Positions 61,181 to 64,000 of a stretch of DNA of 64,000 bases are shown piece after piece; positions within the stretch are counted from its first letter, which is position 1, and each line of letters begins with the position of its first letter. Source of the stretch: Balamuthia mandrillaris (Eukaryota > Discosea > Longamoebia > Balamuthiidae). Location of the stretch: assembly GCA_031835245.1 (NCBI GenBank), contig JAVKOQ010000160.1, forward strand, positions 1 through 64,000, read 5' to 3'. Made by a program: the position numbers and the translations under genes. A model generated the notes under the pieces. The model saw only the letters and a program-made list of their open reading frames with translations. It was not told the DNA's origin and did not search any database.

Positions 61181-63969
61181 TTAACTAGGGGCCAAGGATC
61201 CTTGCAAGTAGGTACTCAATCCGTTGGGCTGCTGTTCTTGAAAGAGGACCATCTCGTCAAGAGCCTTACCAGCAGCAACCATAGGATACACGTGTTCATT
61301 CTTGTCAACTACAGCATCAAGCAAGACGGGTCCATCACAGGCAAGAAATTCCTTGATAGCAGCTGGTAATTCTTCTTCAGTGCGCGCCCTAAGTCCCTTG
61401 CAATTCAATGCCTACATGTGCACGCGCCACACATAGATTTTGGTTAGTTAGTGGTCCTCTTTGCTTAGGAAAGGGAACTTGCCTCTGCGAACTTGGCAAA
61501 ATCTGGATTGGTCATTTTAGTGGCGCAGTACCGCTTTTCGTAGAAGAGGTCCTGCCATTGCTTTACCATTCCTTGGAAGTTGTTGTTGAGGAGAAGAACT
61601 TTAACTCCAATGTTGAACTCCGCTGCGGTAGCCTGCCGATAAGCATTGAAATCACATGAGTTGGGGGTGTTGGTAAGATGATGGCAAGAAAGAGATGAAT
61701 ACAAACCAACTCCATCGCAGTCATCGAGAGACTTCCATCCCCATCAATGTCAACCACAATCTTGTCAGGCATTGCTAGTTTGGCGCCCATTGCAGACGGT
61801 AAACCAAACCCCATTGTGCCCAACCCCCCCGATGTTATCAAGCTTCGAGGGTAACGCCACCTGCCAAGCAACACAGTGTTAATGAAAACGGATTATATAG
61901 TTGGGTAAGAAGTCATACCGGAACCACTGAGCAGCAAACATTTGGTGTTGTCCAACTCCTGTTGTTACAATGAGTTTGTCCTTGATATCCCTGCACTGCC
62001 GGTCAAGCTCTTCAATGACGGTTTGTGGCTTCATTTTTCCTCCTTGTTGTGCCCTTTCATAACCAAACGGGTACTTCTCCTTCCACCTGTTGCCAACCAA
62101 ACATTAAGTTATGCAACAGACAAAAGAACACAAGACCAGAATATTCAAATTACCTCTTAATCTGTTCGAACCAAGCTCTCCTGTCACTCTCCTCCTTGTG
62201 AGTAACCAGCGGAAGCAGTTTCTGCAAATTGGCTCCACAGTCTCCAGGAACGGCCTCGGTGGTTTTGATCACTTTGTTTATGTTCCTCGGGCAAACATCA
62301 AAGTGGATAATTCCTCCTCGACCTTCCCTTTCTGCCCGCCTTGCCTCCGGCGCAAACTCTAATAGAGGAGGAAGTCAACATTAATAGGCAAAGCAGAAGG
62401 GAACAAGATGGGTTTTGTTTTCACATACTTGCAACATTCCCAGTTACTCTATCATCAAACCTCGCGCCGAGAGCAATCACGAGATCTGCGTTTTGGATGC
62501 TAAGGTTGGCGTAGGCTGCGCCATGCATACCTAGCATGTGCAATGAGAGCGGGTGCAGTTCATCAAAGGCCCCCAATGCTTGGAGCGTTGTGGTCACTGG
62601 TATGTTGGCTTTAGTAGCCAGCTCCCGTAACAGGTCCTCAGCCTGTGCGCTCAACACGCCCTGTCCGGCATATATCACCGGCCGTTTCGCTGAGTTAATG
62701 AGCTTCGCAGTGCGCTCTATGGCTTTATTAACTTCTCTCTCCCATTTATCAGATCGTACAAACTGCCATTGCTATTGTCAGCCACAAATCTTGCAGCACA
62801 AAAGAACAAACCAACAAACCTCTCTCCCAGTTGTGTTGTAGCGGAGTTGTTGGGGTAATTCCCGGCTGGCCAATTGCATTAACGTACCGGACGTCACCTA
62901 AATATGGTTGCATTTAGCACAACTGAGATGACAGAGTAGAGAGAGAGCGAGTTTGACTTACATCTTTCGGCAAATCCACCAGAACTGGACCTGGCCGACC
63001 TGAAGTAGCAACCTTAAACGCCTCCTCTATTGCGGCGGGAAGATCTTCCAACTTTTTCACCATAACATTCCACTTGGTACAAGGTTTCGTGATGCTAACG
63101 ATATCAGCTTCCTGGAATCCATCTGTTCCAAGCACACCTGTGGCCACTTGTCCCGTGAATGCTACCAAGGGAGTACCATCACACAAAGCATCCTGCAGAG
63201 CAGTTACTAAATTGGTGGCTCCGGGACCTGATGTCACCACGATGACTCCCGGTTTTCCCCTATTGTTTTCGATGTGACATTCATAAGAAACAAAGAAACC
63301 AGATAAGTTTAAAAGGGAGCATACGTGGCTCGGGCATATCCTTGAGCCATATGGCCAGCTCCTTGTTCATGCCGTGGAAGTACAAAGTTAAACTGATGGC
63401 TTCTGTTGTGAAGCGCATCAAACACAGGTAAAATAGCGCCGCCAGGGTAGCCGAAGATTTGGCGAACGTCGTGCCTTAACATCATGTCAAGGATGATATG
63501 GCCACCATTCATGCCGAGGAATAGGGCAGGATCCAAGTGAGGACTTTTAAGTTTCGCCAACCTCTCCTCTTCCTGCTTTTTTCGTCTCTTTTCTTCCTCC
63601 AAAAGATTTTCCAACGGATCCTGTGGCATGAGCCCTGGCAGCAGGTCTCCTATCGGGAGTGGCGTTGGGGCAGGGATACAGCCACCATTACGTGTGTCCA
63701 TCGCAGAGCCAAATGGGCGACGCAGGTCAACTCTAACCTCCACCTCCTTCGCCTCCTCCGGCAGAGCAGAGACCTCCAGTGCGGGAGCGCACAGCAGTTG
63801 ATCGCGTCCCGGAAATCCGCCAAGCTCCTCCCTACTTCCGTTTGAGGTCAAAGCAATTTTTTCAGAGGTCGTTAGTTAAGTCACAAAGAGACCACCAGAA
63901 AAATGGCTTACTTACCCAACAAAATGGGTGGAAGGGGCGGAGGTGCAGAGAGTACGGGCTAATGTGCAT
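61181..63969 (-). CDS. Acetolactate (acetohydroxyacid) synthase, catalytic subunit
   Basis: ThDP/FAD enzyme, first common step of valine/leucine/isoleucine synthesis. Exon 1 is 63969-63916 ([18 protein letters not shown], donor gtaagt). The next exon carries a Pro/Glu-rich leader and then [32 protein letters not shown] and [19 protein letters not shown], which holds the catalytic Glu in HEQGA. Then [54 protein letters not shown]; the FAD domain [15 protein letters not shown] with [20 protein letters not shown] and [10 protein letters not shown]; and the ThDP domain [36 protein letters not shown], the metal-binding [15 protein letters not shown] and [20 protein letters not shown]. It ends [10 protein letters not shown]. 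About nine introns. The N-terminal leader is probably a targeting peptide; the joint between exons 1 and 2 is not certain. The regulatory subunit is not in the window. Confidence 0.95.
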
Positions 63970-64000
63970 TCTCTGCCAGAACTTGCTTTGGCAGGCAAAA

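Overview
The window is nuclear DNA of a unicellular eukaryote. Protein genes are cut by many short GT-AG introns (about 50-200 nt) and all three standard stop codons are used. There are no bacterial operons. The gene set (a Brahma-type SNF2 ATPase, XPG, THOC6, HAUS1, UBE2O, a PEX26-like peroxin, a DYW-class PPR protein and plant/fungus-type branched-chain amino-acid enzymes) fits a free-living amoeba-like protist. An amoebozoan related to Acanthamoeba or Balamuthia is my best guess, but this is inference and the sequence does not name the species.

Layout. 1-33 kb is compact host DNA: an FG nucleoporin (minus, open at the left edge), an unrecognised helical-repeat gene (+), a SNF2/BRM ATPase (-), an XPG/RAD2 nuclease (-), a PUB-domain protein (-), THOC6 (+), a METTL21-type methyltransferase (-), a PEX26-like peroxin (+), an unrecognised gene (-), UBE2O (+), a mitochondrial carrier (-), HAUS1 (-), an LPLAT acyltransferase (-) and a CUE/SKICH-like protein (+). 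33-36 kb holds a possible small gene and dihydroxy-acid dehydratase (DHAD, +). 50.6-64 kb holds palmitoyl-protein thioesterase (-), a Vps62-DH fusion (+), a DYW PPR protein (-), threonine deaminase (+) and acetolactate synthase (-, first exon near the right edge).

Between them, 36.1-50.6 kb is an accessory island. It contains one full-length two-ORF LINE, six truncated copies of the same LINE, fossils of Ty3/Gypsy chromodomain elements, and a broken gene whose tandem exons each encode one YadA-head-like glycine repeat. The edges show how the island arose. At 36.17-36.53 kb lie short decayed pieces of the thioesterase, Vps62-DH and PPR genes, in the same order as the intact genes at 50.6-57 kb. 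At 50.2-50.64 kb lies a decayed copy of the DHAD 3' end. A tandem duplication of the DHAD-to-PPR block, followed by collapse of the redundant halves and mobile-element invasion of the junction, explains both.

Functionally, three of the four core isoleucine/valine enzymes (threonine deaminase, acetolactate synthase, DHAD) sit within 31 kb, unusual linkage for a eukaryote. Introns carry long CT, CCTGCCTC or TTCTG tracts that in every case are pyrimidine-rich on the sense strand of the host gene. Divergent gene pairs share intergenic spaces of roughly 260-480 bp that must hold both promoters.
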